From Daucus carota subsp. sativus (Eukaryota; Streptophyta; Magnoliopsida; Apiales; Apiaceae), in contig NC_030383.2 of assembly GCF_001625215.2 (NCBI RefSeq), forward strand, positions 59,200,949 through 59,264,948: a stretch of DNA of 64,000 nt. Direction: 5' to 3'. Below are positions 47,134 to 59,283 of the stretch, one piece after another. Made by a program: the position numbers and the translations under genes. Position 1 is the first letter of the stretch; the number at the start of each line of letters is the position of its first letter. The notes beneath the pieces are model-generated. The model was not told the DNA's origin. It did not search any database and saw nothing but the letters and a program-made list of their open reading frames with translations.

Positions 47134-47914
47134 AAAAACTGTCCTGGTCAGAAATAAAAATTTATTTTAACAAATTATATATATAATTTTATCTTTTCTA
47201 AAATTAACTCTTATATTTTTTAAACAATGAATATTAAACACCCGTAACATTTTAAGTCTTTATATTTAGATAGATAATTATTTAATAGTGATATAAATGA
47301 TGTGATCCACCATTAACTATTTAATGAATGAACGTAATGTGCGAGAGTTATATAGTGACCGTTTGACATTTATTTTTCAGAAATAATGGTTTGCATTTGG
47401 ATAAAAATATATATAATTTTACTTTTTTGAATTTTTTTATTTTTTCTATTATATAACGAATATAAAATAGCTCCATAAAATTTATATTAAAAAGTTTATA
47501 TTATATATATATATATATATATATCTAAAAAATAAGTTCTTAAATTATCAAAAATATACTTTCAAAAAATTGAAAAATAAAGAATTGAGAAAAATATAAA
47601 AACAAATTATGAAAAAATGACCAGAACAAGGAGTATATAAATACCCGACGCCCGACGGATATTTTCTGCTATATATTCATAAGGTAAGAGAGCCTAGGAA
47701 GATAAAATCAAATTCCAATTACTAAAAAATTTAGCATTTTCAACTTTTTGTATTCCCTAACAGATGACTTTTATTTGCTATAGCTCAGTTTTTAAATCCA
47801 GACAAACATGACTACACTGAGTAGGAAAAGGAGGCAAATCTGCCGATTTCATACGGCGATATTTGGTCCTGTCAGAATTGCTAGTCGGTAAGAATTGATA
47901 ACTCTGTTTTAACT
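47134..47914. other. AT-rich spacer
   Basis: No gene; an AT dinucleotide repeat is at about 47500-47523. Confidence 0.4.
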
Positions 47915-48113
47915 TCTGTTCCAAAAATCGGTGATTAATCACGATTAATCACCGAATTAATCCTTGTTCTGTAATTTACCAAACTGATTAAATATCCGAT
48001 TAATCACTGATTAATACGATTAATCTCCGATCAATTCAATTAATCCCCGATTAATCCTTGTTCCGTGAGTTCACCGATTAAGTCCAATTCCCGCTTTTTA
48101 ATTACAACACTAG
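47915..48113 (-). mobile_element. hAT-type MITE, GATTAATC-rich (copy B, inverted)
   Basis: 199-bp inverted relative of 3716-3905: left end TCTGTTCCAAAAATCGGTG, right end AATTACAACACTAG. Flanks TTTTAACT (47907-47914) and TTTCAACT (48114-48121) match at seven of eight places. The interior repeats GATTAATC and CGATTAATC. Confidence 0.7.
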
Positions 48114-48121
48114 TTTCAACT

Positions 48122-48870
48122 ATGCAGATCCTGCGGAATTATAGATCTATTCCTCCTCCGGCATGGGCCATGGCCATATATGCATGGACTGTAACTATTA
48201 ACTATTCTACCTGCCAACCAAAGTAATCAATTTGATACATCCCTCATTCAATCCACAGTTGAAAAATTGGTCATATGTATATACGTGCTTCATTGACGTG
48301 ATGAACGACATAGACAAAAAATAAATATATTACACTGAAACGGAAAGTTGGCTATTCATAAATTATACTAAATGGATCTTTTGCTATGTGTGCATGACTT
48401 ACATTGATAACTACTTTTTATTTAAGCGAAAGATTTTGATTGATGAAGATTTTTGTGTATGTTGGATAACCATTATTATTAACAGAAGTGGAATCGATAG
48501 AAATCTATCGCGTAACCAAGTAGTAGTTGTTAGTATCTGCCCATGCCCATAGTCACATGTTAGAAAATCAGCCTATAAAATAACTAGTTTCCGCCTTTCC
48601 GGTCACTGCAACCAAACTTGTATCAAGCACCAAAGTAACAATTAATGAGTTTGCACATCTGGGTAAAAGAATCTATCACTTCTTTGTACTTGGAAAATCT
48701 GTATTCAAATGGATTAGCACAGCTTCTCCTAAACTTCAACTACCAACTCAGGCTCGGGGTCCCTTCATTAACTATGAAATGGCCATCGGCCTACTCCATC
48801 TTTTCTCTATTTATAACCAGCATTACAAACTCATGTAGTATACTGAGTCTTGATCCAAGTAACTTCTCCG
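48122..48870 (+). promoter_or_regulatory. Upstream region of the Ole e 1 family gene
   Basis: Two TATA-like boxes are visible: TATAAAATA at 48574-48582 and TTTATAACC at about 48808-48816, the latter 60 bases before the ATG. If the distal one is used, an upstream frame of 78 codons (48645-48881) would overlap the main ATG by eleven bases. The choice cannot be made from sequence. Confidence 0.45.
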
Positions 48871-50108
48871 ATGGCTACTAATCAGATAATGATCGCGTTG
48901 CTTTTCATTTTTGCGCTCCATTTTAATGTTGGTCTTTCGACGAGCCAGGTTCTCAAGGGCTCGGTGTCTTGTTTGGACTGCCGCAAGGATTATGATCTCT
49001 CAGGTAAGGGAGTTCTCCTCTTTATGTAAACTAATCCTCAATGTTAATGCTATTAGGACCGTGCAGAAAGCACATGTTTTGTACAAATAGTGAAATAAAC
49101 GTGCTTTTAGGTGAGAGTTTATTGGTTCACCATATCTTAATTAATGATCAGAGGAGGGGAAGCTTAATTAGTTAGCTGTCTATATCTTATCTTGTATTAT
49201 TCCTGTATGGAATAGACTTGCTGTTTTCGTAGAATTTAAATTTTCCTTAAACTCATAGCGGGTAATTAAGAGCCGCTTTATCCTCAGTTGTGCCTAGATC
49301 TTGAGTTTGACTCTCGCTTACCCCATCAAGAGTTATTATTAGAACAATACTAAACAATTGCTAAAAAAATTATTTGTATCTATATCAATTGTGTGCACCT
49401 AGGACAATTGAATTTGAAACATCAATAGGACATTTGGATCGTGAGTGGAACGAGAATCAAGAGTGAAAATGGAAAAGAATATTCTAGAAGAGTGTAAGGA
49501 ATGATTTCCCCTCCAAGTGAGATCGGGGTTCCCATTTCATGTCGAAAAATTGCTAATCCAAACACCAACAAAAATCGGTTGGAAGTTCTGATTCCTGTTA
49601 ATTAGGCTCATTAACGGTGAACCAAACGTCTCCCAAGTAGTCTCGCTCTTTCCAATGAATAATACTACAGCTTAGGGTCGATATTTATATTCCGTGTCTG
49701 ATTTCAGGCATAAAGATTGCATTGAAGTGCAAGCAAGCAAAGAAGCTGACAACAACATACACAAACACAAATGGATCTTTCGAAACTGCACTTCCATCCG
49801 ATACTTCAGCATCCACTATTTCATCAAACTGCCTAGCAACTGTCTTGGGTGGTCCAGAGCAGCTCTACACTAAACAAAAAAATATATTCACCACCCTTGT
49901 CAAAATTCATGGCTATGAATCCTCTTACACCATCTCCAACCCTCTGAGCTTCTACACATCCTGCCCTCAATCACACGGAAAATGTGGTGCCACAAACTCC
50001 GGCACGGTGGAATCATCCAAGACCTTCGAACTGCCTCCTCCGGGAGATTGGGGCTTACCTCCAGCTGCCAATTACATCCCTTTCTTTCCTATTATTGGTA
50101 TACCTTAG
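48871..50108 (+). CDS. Pollen Ole e 1 / extensin family secreted protein, two exons
   Basis: Exons 48871-49003 and 49708-50108, GT-AG, phase 1 junction, 177 residues. Signal peptide MATNQIMIALLFIFALHF to about residue 25. The mature part starts QVLKGSVSCLDCRKDYDLSG, a family signature, continues IKIALKCKQAKK and TNTNGSFETALP, and has conserved cysteines in SNCLA, TSCPQ and GKCGA. The C terminus is Pro-rich (ELPPPGDWGLPPAANYIP). Ole e 1 family proteins are secreted wall-associated proteins in pollen and elsewhere; the exact role is unknown. The 704-base intron holds a MITE at 49428-49634. A decayed duplicate lies 5.3 kb downstream. Confidence 0.9.
49428..49634. mobile_element. TTTGGATC-type MITE (copy 4 of 5), in the Ole e 1 gene intron
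   Basis: About 207 bp, starting GGACATTTGGATCGTGAGTG and ending GTGAACCAAACGTCTCCC; interior shared with 21236-21433 (ATCGGGGTTCCCATTTCATG, TTAGGCTCATTAACGGTGAA). The end positions are less certain because no clean target duplication is seen. Confidence 0.7.
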
Positions 50109-52496
50109 TCATGTTGTTCTGTCAATATACTTAAATATGTAGGCATCTCTGTACTGTATTGAATAATGCAGATACGGACAGTGCATTTATGTTGTGTGAT
50201 ACATTATGTGTTTGTTTCGGAGAGATTAATTGATTATAAGTCATATTCGTCATCTACTAATTATGTGTGTAAGTAGGTGATCAAGTTTGTGTTTAGCATA
50301 TGTAAAGCAATTGTATTAAATTCATGTTATTCAATACTCTGTATCATCATTATATTTTTATTATTCTGGACGCACCTTCATAACATGCATAGGGTAGCTG
50401 ATTATATGAGCAATAGATAAAATCATTTGATGAATAAGTATTAAGGATACAGCACGATGATAATATGTATTAATGCTGATAAATGAATATAGAAATCATA
50501 TCAAAATGTTTATATTGTTATTTATCAAGTTCTAATATGTATATAAACAAATTGTTCGACTCAGCCGTACTAAAAGCCGGAAATCTATCGAATCGATTTT
50601 AACAAAATGCTCTGGTATAGTACTCATTAAACAGATTACCGGAAATTTGACCGAGTATTGAAATTTAAATTAAAAATATAATCGAGTCAAATTAATATAT
50701 GACTTTCGTGACATTTTATATATATATAAGATTTTCTTGTGTAAATATATATATACATTGACGATCATTTTTTATTTTTTTTAGTTTAAGAGTTACTTTT
50801 TATCGATTTCAATCTCATTAATAATATGAATATCTACATGTACAAAATCTCCATCAATAAAAAATTTTCTCCGAAACAAAATAATTGTTATAGGTACATG
50901 CTAGAAATACTCTATACGCAAAACATGTGGACAAGAAAAAATCATGGACCGTGTTCTTATCAGATGCATCTGGATCTCTCATTCTGCACATAGTTATCTA
51001 TCTGCATGTATGGGCGTACGTGTCGGAGCAAACTCGATCCTGCGAACCAAATGTGCTGGGACCCTGTCTTGCTCTGCCATTTGACATGGTTTATCTCTTA
51101 CATTTAATCTGGACCTAGCTAGCACCACAATCATACTTCGCCATGTCGGATAACATTCCTTGCCAGTCCAAAGAACATCAGTTTTGATCTAAATTAGTTC
51201 AAGAGTTCGAAAAGTTAATACTTCGAATCAATCCTCAAGGAAGTTAAGAAAGATTATATTACTTAACGAAAGATCATATTTGTGGTCCTCGGAGACCTTG
51301 ACTTGCATGTTCCCACCAGTTGTGCAAGTGCCAGAGGGCAAAGACTCCTGTTTCTCCAGTTTCACACAGATCTCCCCGCACGACACGCCATTTATCATAC
51401 TGCTCATATATTTTTATTTTTATCTTTTTTTCTAATAAATATAACGAATTAGATAGCACGATACATAAAACTACCGAGTCCTGGCGAGATTGTTTTATTC
51501 AAGCCACAAAAAAGCACCCATATGATGATGCTTTATCAGAAACTCAGGCCTTCTTAAACAAAACCCGGAACTCATAAAAAGCACCCTCATAAAAAACCAG
51601 TTGTTCCGGCCCTTAAATTTCTCGATTCTGAACCAGTTACTTATTGTAGTACGGCTAGGGTTTCCCAGAACTCCACCTGTTGAGACGAAAAATTATACAA
51701 GGCGCCTACAAAATGAATCAAATGTCAGTATTTCTTGGCTCTTGCCACGTATAAACATCTTGGTATCAACACATATATGTTTCTGAACATTAGCATTAGC
51801 GGTTTATATCAACAATTTGAACTCTTACATATATGTGTGCGTGGATTTTTTCGGTGCAATCTTATCTAGTTGAGATATCTTCGGAAGTTTAAATAAACTT
51901 GAAAGGCATTTGATTTTATAAATTGATCAGATCGAACTTATTGTTCATCAACAATACCCTTAGCTAAGATGTCACTATATATATAGACGACAAAATTGGA
52001 TCAAGTAGTTTTAAGGATGTTCGAAGGACATGAACTGATATTCTCAAGTTTTGACACCTTCGAATAGTGAAAATTCTCATAGAATCACGCTTTCGAATAC
52101 CTTCCTACTCTCGAAGATTTTTTAGGGAGTAAAGGAATAGTTATACGATGAGATATATGCTGCCACTTAAATATTCAAAATCAATCATTATTCATTAATT
52201 GATCATTTTTCGCGTGCCATCTGGGTGGGGAAAAAAGGGCACAACAAACTTCAAATGGCAAATGATACAAACGTAAGATCAAAGAAACATTATTAATATA
52301 TTTACTCTCGAAAGCTGGATAATAATCAATGAACAGATAGAATTTCATAATAGTTTGTTACTCCTGTGAAGGTCGGAAAGACCGATAAAAATTGTAGGAT
52401 ATGTTAGTTTCACAAACTTGAATGTAGTTGTTCCGAGAATGGTTTTCTCTTCCAAGAATTGGGAAGAATATTGCTGCCGTAGACATGAGATATTAA
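50109..52496. other. Downstream part of the duplicated Ole e 1 block, then spacer
   Basis: No gene is supported. Segments at about 50920-51115 and 51283-51420 are matched by about 55138-55262 and 56745-56872, showing that the duplicated unit extended beyond the gene. The remainder is AT-rich. Confidence 0.5.
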
Positions 52497-52824
52497 GATT
52501 ATATTTAACTTGGATAGAATTGGACGAGTGGATAATAAATTGAAAATTTATAATAAAATTTTATAGAAAAAGAAAAAAGTATGAGAAAATAATGATTATA
52601 TATGAGTGAGTCTAAATTTTTTATGATGAGATTATGGGGAAATATGGTGTTCAATTGGATTGAGCAATCCTTTTAAAACATGTGGATTAGATTTCTATTT
52701 CAAAGAATTAGAGGAATGATTGAAAAATGAAAATTATAGACATTTAATTTGTCTTATCACCCCCAAATTAGAATAAAAATTTCATTAAATCCTCTCTATT
52801 TCATTCTATCAAGTGAATGCAGCC
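52497..52824. mobile_element. PIF/Harbinger-type MITE, 328 bp (copy B)
   Basis: Same family and nearly the same length as 17565-17893. The right end, reversed, is GGCTGCATTCACTTGATAG; the left end is partly degraded (GATTATATTTAACTTGG). TAA at 52494-52496 and 52825-52827 is the target duplication. Confidence 0.75.
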
Positions 52825-53896
52825 TAAGAGATTCAACACAATAAAGAAACTATATATGTCTAAATAAGTCATTTTAAAAATATCTTTCATATATACACCT
52901 TACTTTGATGTATAATATTGCTATGTTATCGTTATTTTTAATAGGAGTACTGAATAAATATTAAAGTCACCATCGAATACTAGCCGGAGAATAAGATCTT
53001 CAAGTATGTTACTTATAATATTATGTAATGACATGCCTGTCAAGAGTCTGAACAAGGCCAATCATGTAAAAATATACCTGAGTCTTAAAACAATTAATGT
53101 TTGTTAACCTCTGGTAATTAAAATGTAAACTTTTGAGTTGCATGAAACGAATAAGTACAGCAATAGCAAGAAACTGTCATCCATTTTGAAGAATCATGAT
53201 CGCCAATCAGCATGGGCGAATTGGAGGAAACTGGGCATTGGACGATCATGAAGCAGCAAGGGCTTAATAATCACCCCCAGAAATTTCTCCGCGATATATC
53301 AACGAGTTATTGTACTAGTAATTTAGAAAGTGGAACGGTATCTGTAGAGAAGATTAGAATTATGTTAAATTTAAAATTATATAATATGCATCGATGTGGT
53401 TGTGAATCAAATTTTATGTTATCTCCTGCGTTGCTGAAGATTTTTGATCATGGATTAGTCATTCACTGCCGACAGTTCAATTGCGGAAATCTCCATAGTT
53501 ACTTCTGTACTGACCTGATGAATTAATTTATCTCAGTATAGTTTTAAGATAGTTCACTCTACGTAGAAATGTCATTTTGTTTGATAATACATTGATTCGT
53601 AATCACGCAAGAGCCTAAAAGATGGTTTTTTCAGTGGATCATGACCTTATTATAACTTAAATACAGCATGCATGATGTTCTGGAAAGAACTATCATGACT
53701 GTTTGCCAGTTGGTGTCTTAGTCATTGAGTGCGTAGAGTCGAAGTAGCAAATTAATGCCACTCGTCATTACAAACTGTAGAAGAGTTGTGACTTTGGACA
53801 CTAAATGAAAGCACTTGATTTACCTAGTGTCGAATAAGCATGCATGAACTATGCATATCAATTTCCGGTCATTAGAGTACTCTACAAGCAAATTTA
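52825..53896. other. Spacer
   Basis: AT-rich DNA. A 104-codon frame at 53212-53526 has no recognisable motif, no signal and no homologue I know; I do not call it a gene. Confidence 0.35.
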
Positions 53897-54086
53897 GGAG
53901 TGTCTGGATCGCGAGTGAGAATTTGAATCGGGAATGGTATGGAAATGGGTACCGAGTGGGAGTCTAAGGAATGCTTTACCCTCGAAGAGGGATTGGGTTC
54001 CATTCCATGTAATAAAATTGATGATCTAAACACCAACACATGAATTTTTCGTTAACTGGAGTCTTTAACCAGGAAGCAAACGTCTC
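53897..54086. mobile_element. GTGTCTGGATC-type MITE (copy 5 of 5)
   Basis: About 190 bp, starting GGAGTGTCTGGATCGCGAGT and ending GCAAACGTCTC. It shares GAATCGGGAATGG and the CCATTCCATGTAATAAAATTG block with copies 1-4. The most diverged of the five; the right-hand target duplication is unclear. Confidence 0.6.
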
Positions 54087-54179
54087 ATTTTATTGTATCA
54101 CCCACCAAAATTTTAAGTGATTAATTGATGAGTTTGTAGATACGCGTAAGACTAATCTATCAGTTCATTTGTAAACTTT

Positions 54180-55270
54180 CAACTACCAAAACTCAGCCTT
54201 GGGTCGCTTCATGAACTATGATATTGCTATTCGCCTACTCCATGTTTTCACTATTCATATGTAGATATCCGCAGATGTATTGAGCAGCTAAGTCTTGATA
54301 ATCCGATGTTTGCCGCGTTTTTCATTTTAGGGCTTGCTACTGGTTCTGATTCTGATTCATCAGATATAGAATTTAATTTCTTCTTTATGATAATGATCCT
54401 CAATGTAAATGCAATTAGGACCAGGAGAGCACATGTTCGGTAGAAATAAATTTGCTATTAGGTGAGAATTGTTTGGTTTTTCTTTATTGATCACATGAAG
54501 AGAAGCTTAATCAATTAGCTGTCATTATCTTATCATGTATTATTCCTCTTTGCTAATGGAATAGGCTTGTTTCTGTAGAACAACTTATCTTCAAAATGAA
54601 TCTTTCAAATTTAGTCACGAATAAATGATCATTTGTATCTAGACCACTGGTGTGTTTCCAGGACAATACAAAGCAGCGAGAAATTTGGCTATTGGCCACG
54701 AAAAATACAGCTTAATTGGATCCATTGAAAATTCCCTATTTCCGGCAAAAGTTAACTATAAGCTAGCCTAGTTCGTCCGGGTTTCAGCAGGAGCCTATTG
54801 TTCCGGGGAGCCCGTTGATATTTACTTTTAATATCTCTAATTCGAGGCATAAAGATTGCATTCAAGCAAAACAAGGATGGATCTTTCGAAAATGCATGCA
54901 CTTCTAGCAGATATTTCAGCAGTGACGACTGTTCAATCCAACTGCCTAGCTAGTGTCTTGGACTCTTGGGTGGTTTAGAACAGCTACCACATCGAACCCT
55001 CTGAGCTTCTACACATCATTATTTGATAATGAAATATATCTGTACATCAATTTATTGCTACCAATATAATAGAAATATTGCATTCTTATATCGGGACTTC
55101 TAAGATAATTAATTATCGAGACTTAAAATCTATATATACATGCATGTGTGGACAAGAAAACACTCACGGGCCTTGTTTCTAGTGGATGCATTTATTCGTA
55201 CATATGTGTTCGTATGGGGGAATCCAGTGTGCTGGGTCCGTCGCAGCCACTTGACATGGTTTGTTAGCAA
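54180..55270 (+). pseudogene. Decayed duplicate of the Ole e 1 family gene
   Basis: Stretches of similarity, in order, to the intact gene: 54190-54350 to 48735-48950 (promoter and signal peptide area, with the ATG region lost); 54395-54480 to 49033-49115 (intron start); 54845-55015 to 49707-49955 (start of exon 2, retaining CATAAAGATTGCATT, GGATCTTTCGAAA, CAACTGCCTAGC and CCCTCTGAGCTTCTACACATC). The frame is interrupted and the middle and end of exon 2 are missing. A downstream match (55138-55262 to 50927-51110) shows the 3' flank was duplicated too. Confidence 0.75.
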
Positions 55271-55274
55271 TATA

Positions 55275-55544
55275 CTCCCTCCGTCTAATGAATTCTTTAC
55301 ATTTCTTTACATTAAGATTGGGGACGCAAATTAAAAAAAATATATAAAGTAACAAGAAAGAAAAAAGAAAGTGAAGAAAATAATCGGACTCATTTATATT
55401 TAATGATTAGATTTGAAATAAGGTAGTTGGTGATATTCGGTTTTATATTATAAAATTTTATTATTTTCGGAAAATTGTGTAATTTAAAAGAAATGAATGG
55501 GATGTTAAAAAAAAACCGTAAAAAATTCGGTGAGACGGAGAGAG
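55275..55544. mobile_element. Stowaway-like MITE
   Basis: Left end CTCCCTCCGTCTAATGAATT after TA; right end TGAGACGGAGAGAG, degraded. 270 bp, non-coding. Confidence 0.7.
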
Positions 55545-55802
55545 TTCATATTTTTATTTAATTTTAGCCTATTCTTTACTTTTAAAAGGTTTTAAATATA
55601 TTCTATGATTTTGGTAGACATGCAGAAACAATATTCTCGCCATCTCTCCGAGAATTTTTTTTAAAAAGTTTATCAGGTGAGAGAGGGTTCTGATCTTATA
55701 ATAAAATTTCGATATAATTATAGGGAATTTATAAAAACTACCGATTTTTCAAAGTTTTTTTGTAATTTTATTATTTTTTTCAAAATATTTGTAAAAATAC
55801 TA

Positions 55803-56083
55803 CTCCCTCCGTCCCACCAGGTTCTTTACGGTTACCTCTTTTGGACGTCCCATCCATTTCTTTACATTACAAAACTTTCCCAAAATAGTTAATGGGTCCC
55901 ACCACTTTATCACTTTTCCTTCCTTTTCACACTACTTTTACTCCACTATCTCTCTTTTATATATTAAAAATCGATGGGTCCCACCACTTCACCCACTTTT
56001 CTTCCTCTTTTTCACTACTTTATACATATTTCTTAACCTCCGTGCCCAAACCCAATGTAAACAATTGGGTGGGACGGAGGGAG
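55803..56083. mobile_element. Stowaway-like MITE
   Basis: Ends CTCCCTCCGTCCCACCAGGT and, reversed, CTCCCTCCGTCCCACCCAAT, with TA on both sides. 281 bp. An internal GGGTCCCACCACTT block is present twice. Confidence 0.85.
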
Positions 56084-56449
56084 TAACTTTTTAGAAAATA
56101 TTTGTAAAAATACGACTTGCAATTCTATGCGATCGGATGCAATTTCAGTTAATTGACTCCGTAGAGGTTGCAAGTATGGTTGCATATTGTTGCAACGGGT
56201 TGCATACAGTACTACTTTTGCAATATTTTCAAAAATATGATACTTTTACAAAATATTTGAAAAGATGTAGTATTTTAACAAAAAATGTGTTTGACTTGGA
56301 TATTTCTGAGAAAACCCCTATATAATATTCTATTAAAATTAACTAATTTTGACATAAATTTTCCTTCAACATTAAGCAAGTTCTTTCTCGTGCAAAGATC
56401 ATCAATGAATCAAATAAAAAAGTTTACATAAAGATGACTACATTATACA

Positions 56450-56636
56450 CAGGGGCGGATCTAGCGCACAATTGTTAGGGGGGCACGAAGCAGATTTTCG
56501 AAAAACACCAGTATATTTTTAAACTTTTTGGGGGCACTTTTATAATTTTGCAAAATTTAGAATGGTGAAAAAATGTAAAAAAAAAAAATTTAGAGAGGAC
56601 ATGTGTCCCGCGTGCCTTTTCCTAGATCCGCCCCCG
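56450..56636. mobile_element. hAT-type MITE, 187 bp (GGGGCGGATCTAG ends)
   Basis: Inverted ends CAGGGGCGGATCTAG and, reversed, CGGGGGCGGATCTAGG. Perfect 8-bp duplication ATTATACA at 56442-56449 and 56637-56644. A relative lies at 60536-60712. Confidence 0.85.
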
Positions 56637-56644
56637 ATTATACA

Positions 56645-58873
56645 TACGCCTGACGGTATATTACATGCAACTGACGGAGACATATGACGAAGTCCAAATT
56701 ATAATGTGAGTTCCCCACTGTTTACCCCGTCTATTTGTCTTTCTCGCGGTCTTTGAGACCTTGACTTCCATGTTCCCACCCGCCCAGTTGTTATTTGTTT
56801 AGCACCGATGACTACTGTTTCTCTCGTCTCGTTCATACCTCTCCACATAACACGTCATTTCCATAGCTCTTAGATCGACCATAGGACCATCGATTTTTGA
56901 CAACAAAGTTTCCCTACTTTTTATTTTGAAAAATAAAAATATTGGTTCACATAAGAAGTTGTTTTATAAATTTAAAGATATTTCAAAAAAATTCAGTATT
57001 TGACTCTGTACTTCCAAATAATTTTCAAAAGAAATATATAATTTAGAAAATAATTTTTAAAAAGCCAGAAAGAAAAATACGAACGTCAATTGTTTACGAT
57101 TATTGTTAATTCAGAGAACTGTGAGATTGTGGTAGGATAAATTTTTATCTAAATACCAAGTTTTTAGTTTTACACAATAGCATTTCTCAAAATAAATGTT
57201 TTAATTTCTTAGATAGTTTTTCGATTAATAATACACTAGCTTAATTGCAATATCGGAGATGGATGAATTTTTAAATATTAATTCTTATTGTAATATATTT
57301 TTTATTTACAATTACTAATGTTCTCAATAGTAAATTTTAATAATTTTAATATAATTAATTACTTTTAATCTTAACAGGATTCATGAGTTATCATATAATT
57401 ATAATTCTTTGTTTTGAAAGAGATTTAATGTTTAAATAAACTCAATATAATAAAATGTGATCTTTTAAATTTGTGTCTTGGACTCTTGGTTAATATTTTA
57501 ATAACAAATAATAAAAATATTTTATTTCAAAACATATACTATCTATTATTATTTGACCATTTCCATTGTAAATAAAAAGTCATACACGTCCACCATTAAT
57601 GTAATAATCACTCGCTCATGCATATACCGTTGATTATACTGGCATTAGTTCATAACATGAGATAAATTACTAATTTACGTCTAATCTATAAGACTAAATA
57701 TAGTTGTGAGTGATCTTGTTGAATTCGTATTCACGAGTACTTTAATACAATGAAGTTTTTATATTTAATACCAATATGAAATTAAAAATATTAATGATCA
57801 AAATTGTGTATTGGCAAACGCGCCGAAGAGAAACAGGAAAAGTAATAAGAGACGGAGGAAGTATATGAATGTATTACAAGTGATTCCAATAAGTAAAAGT
57901 ATGACTTCGTAAAAAATGGAGAAACAACGTAAGACTTTCTCCACAGTCAACACTCGTGTGGTACGGCTGTCGTATATGCACAAATTTCCACTTTGTAGCA
58001 TTAGTTTCTTCCGGTGATAATGATATCAGTAACATGATATTTTTCCTATTTTAAAATAATAATTGGTTAAATTTTTTAAATATATTTTAGAATCAAGAAA
58101 AATGTATTTTATATAGTATTTTTTTTTCTAAATAAAAATATCGGTTTTAAATTAATGTGAAAGAAGTATGTTTTTCTATCACTCATGTGAAAAGTCAAAA
58201 CAACCATAATTTTGTAATAAAAAGGTTTGATTAATATTTTCAAAAAAAAAGGTTTGATTAACATGAATACAATTTATTTTATTATAACTATATTCTGTTT
58301 ATTTTTGAAATAACACTCGTCTGTTTATTGTTAAACGTTTTGAGTCTAAGAATATAGGTATCTACATTTAAGATTCGAATGCTCACACTAAAAAAAATTA
58401 AAGTCAATTGAATCACCTATTTTTCTCTAAACTTGGGTATCTTAACAAAAACACAAACCCTTCATTTAGTAAATCTTTTCAAAATTATATAAATTGAACA
58501 TATAAAGTCATCTAATCATCAATAAAAATGATCCTCTGCATTTAGACCAAATTCATCAATTAAAATCCATCAAACTCATTAAATTTAATGTATAATGTGT
58601 GCACATGGGCACAAACCGAATTAAAGGCACGAGGCGGCTGTTTGATAGAGTGTTCAATTTCATTAGCAAAAAATTAGGTGAATTTATGGGTAGTCCAGAA
58701 TTATGGAATTGATTATCGAAAATGAGGTTTTGTTTGCATGCATATATGTTTGTTAAATCATAAATGTTGTGAAAACTTTTTCTAAGCTTACCTCTTCTTG
58801 TCCGCGTAAAAGCTCTTGTGTGATGCATGAATAATTAGGTTTGTCTAGCTGTCATGGACGTCGATCACATGTA
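56645..58873. other. AT-rich spacer with the end of the duplicated block
   Basis: 56745-56872 matches 51283-51405 (GAGACCTTGACTT, ATGTTCCCACC, CTGTTTCTC and CACGCCATTT/CACGTCATTT), the right edge of the Ole e 1 duplication. Beyond that, to 58873, it is AT-rich with no supported gene. Confidence 0.45.
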
Positions 58874-59164
58874 CTCCCTCAGTCCCGTGGGATTGTTAAC
58901 GTACACTGTTTGCACGCATTTTGAGGTTCTTATAAAATATAGCAATATAATATTTTTTAAATTTATTTTTTTTCTGAATAAAAGTTTAGACATCAAACTT
59001 TTATTCAGAAATTTTTTTATAAAAAAAAACATCATGGAACTATATTTTATTGAGGCCTTAAAAAGCGTGCCAAAAAGTGATGTTAACAATCCAATGGGTA
59101 TTTTATTGAGGCCTTAAAAAGCGTGCCAAAAAGTGATGTTAACAATCCAATGGGACGGAGGGAG
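58874..59164. mobile_element. Stowaway-like MITE with internal tandem duplication
   Basis: Ends CTCCCTCAGTCCCGTGGGAT and, reversed, CTCCCTCCGTCCCATTGGAT, with TA on both sides. It folds back on itself. A 56-bp unit is repeated head to tail at 59045-59100 and 59101-59156, duplicating nearly the whole right arm. Confidence 0.85.
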
Positions 59165-59283
59165 TATAAATATGCGGGTCCTTTAATCCGTGTTTAGTCA
59201 TGTACGTAGCTTTACATGCGTCATGATCACCGTGACTTCCCTTGACCTAGTTTTGTTAATGGCCAAAGACCAAGTGACCCACG

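Noticed and set aside
53212-53526. 104-codon frame
   Set aside because: No signal, domain or homologue recognised and no supporting promoter or intron structure.
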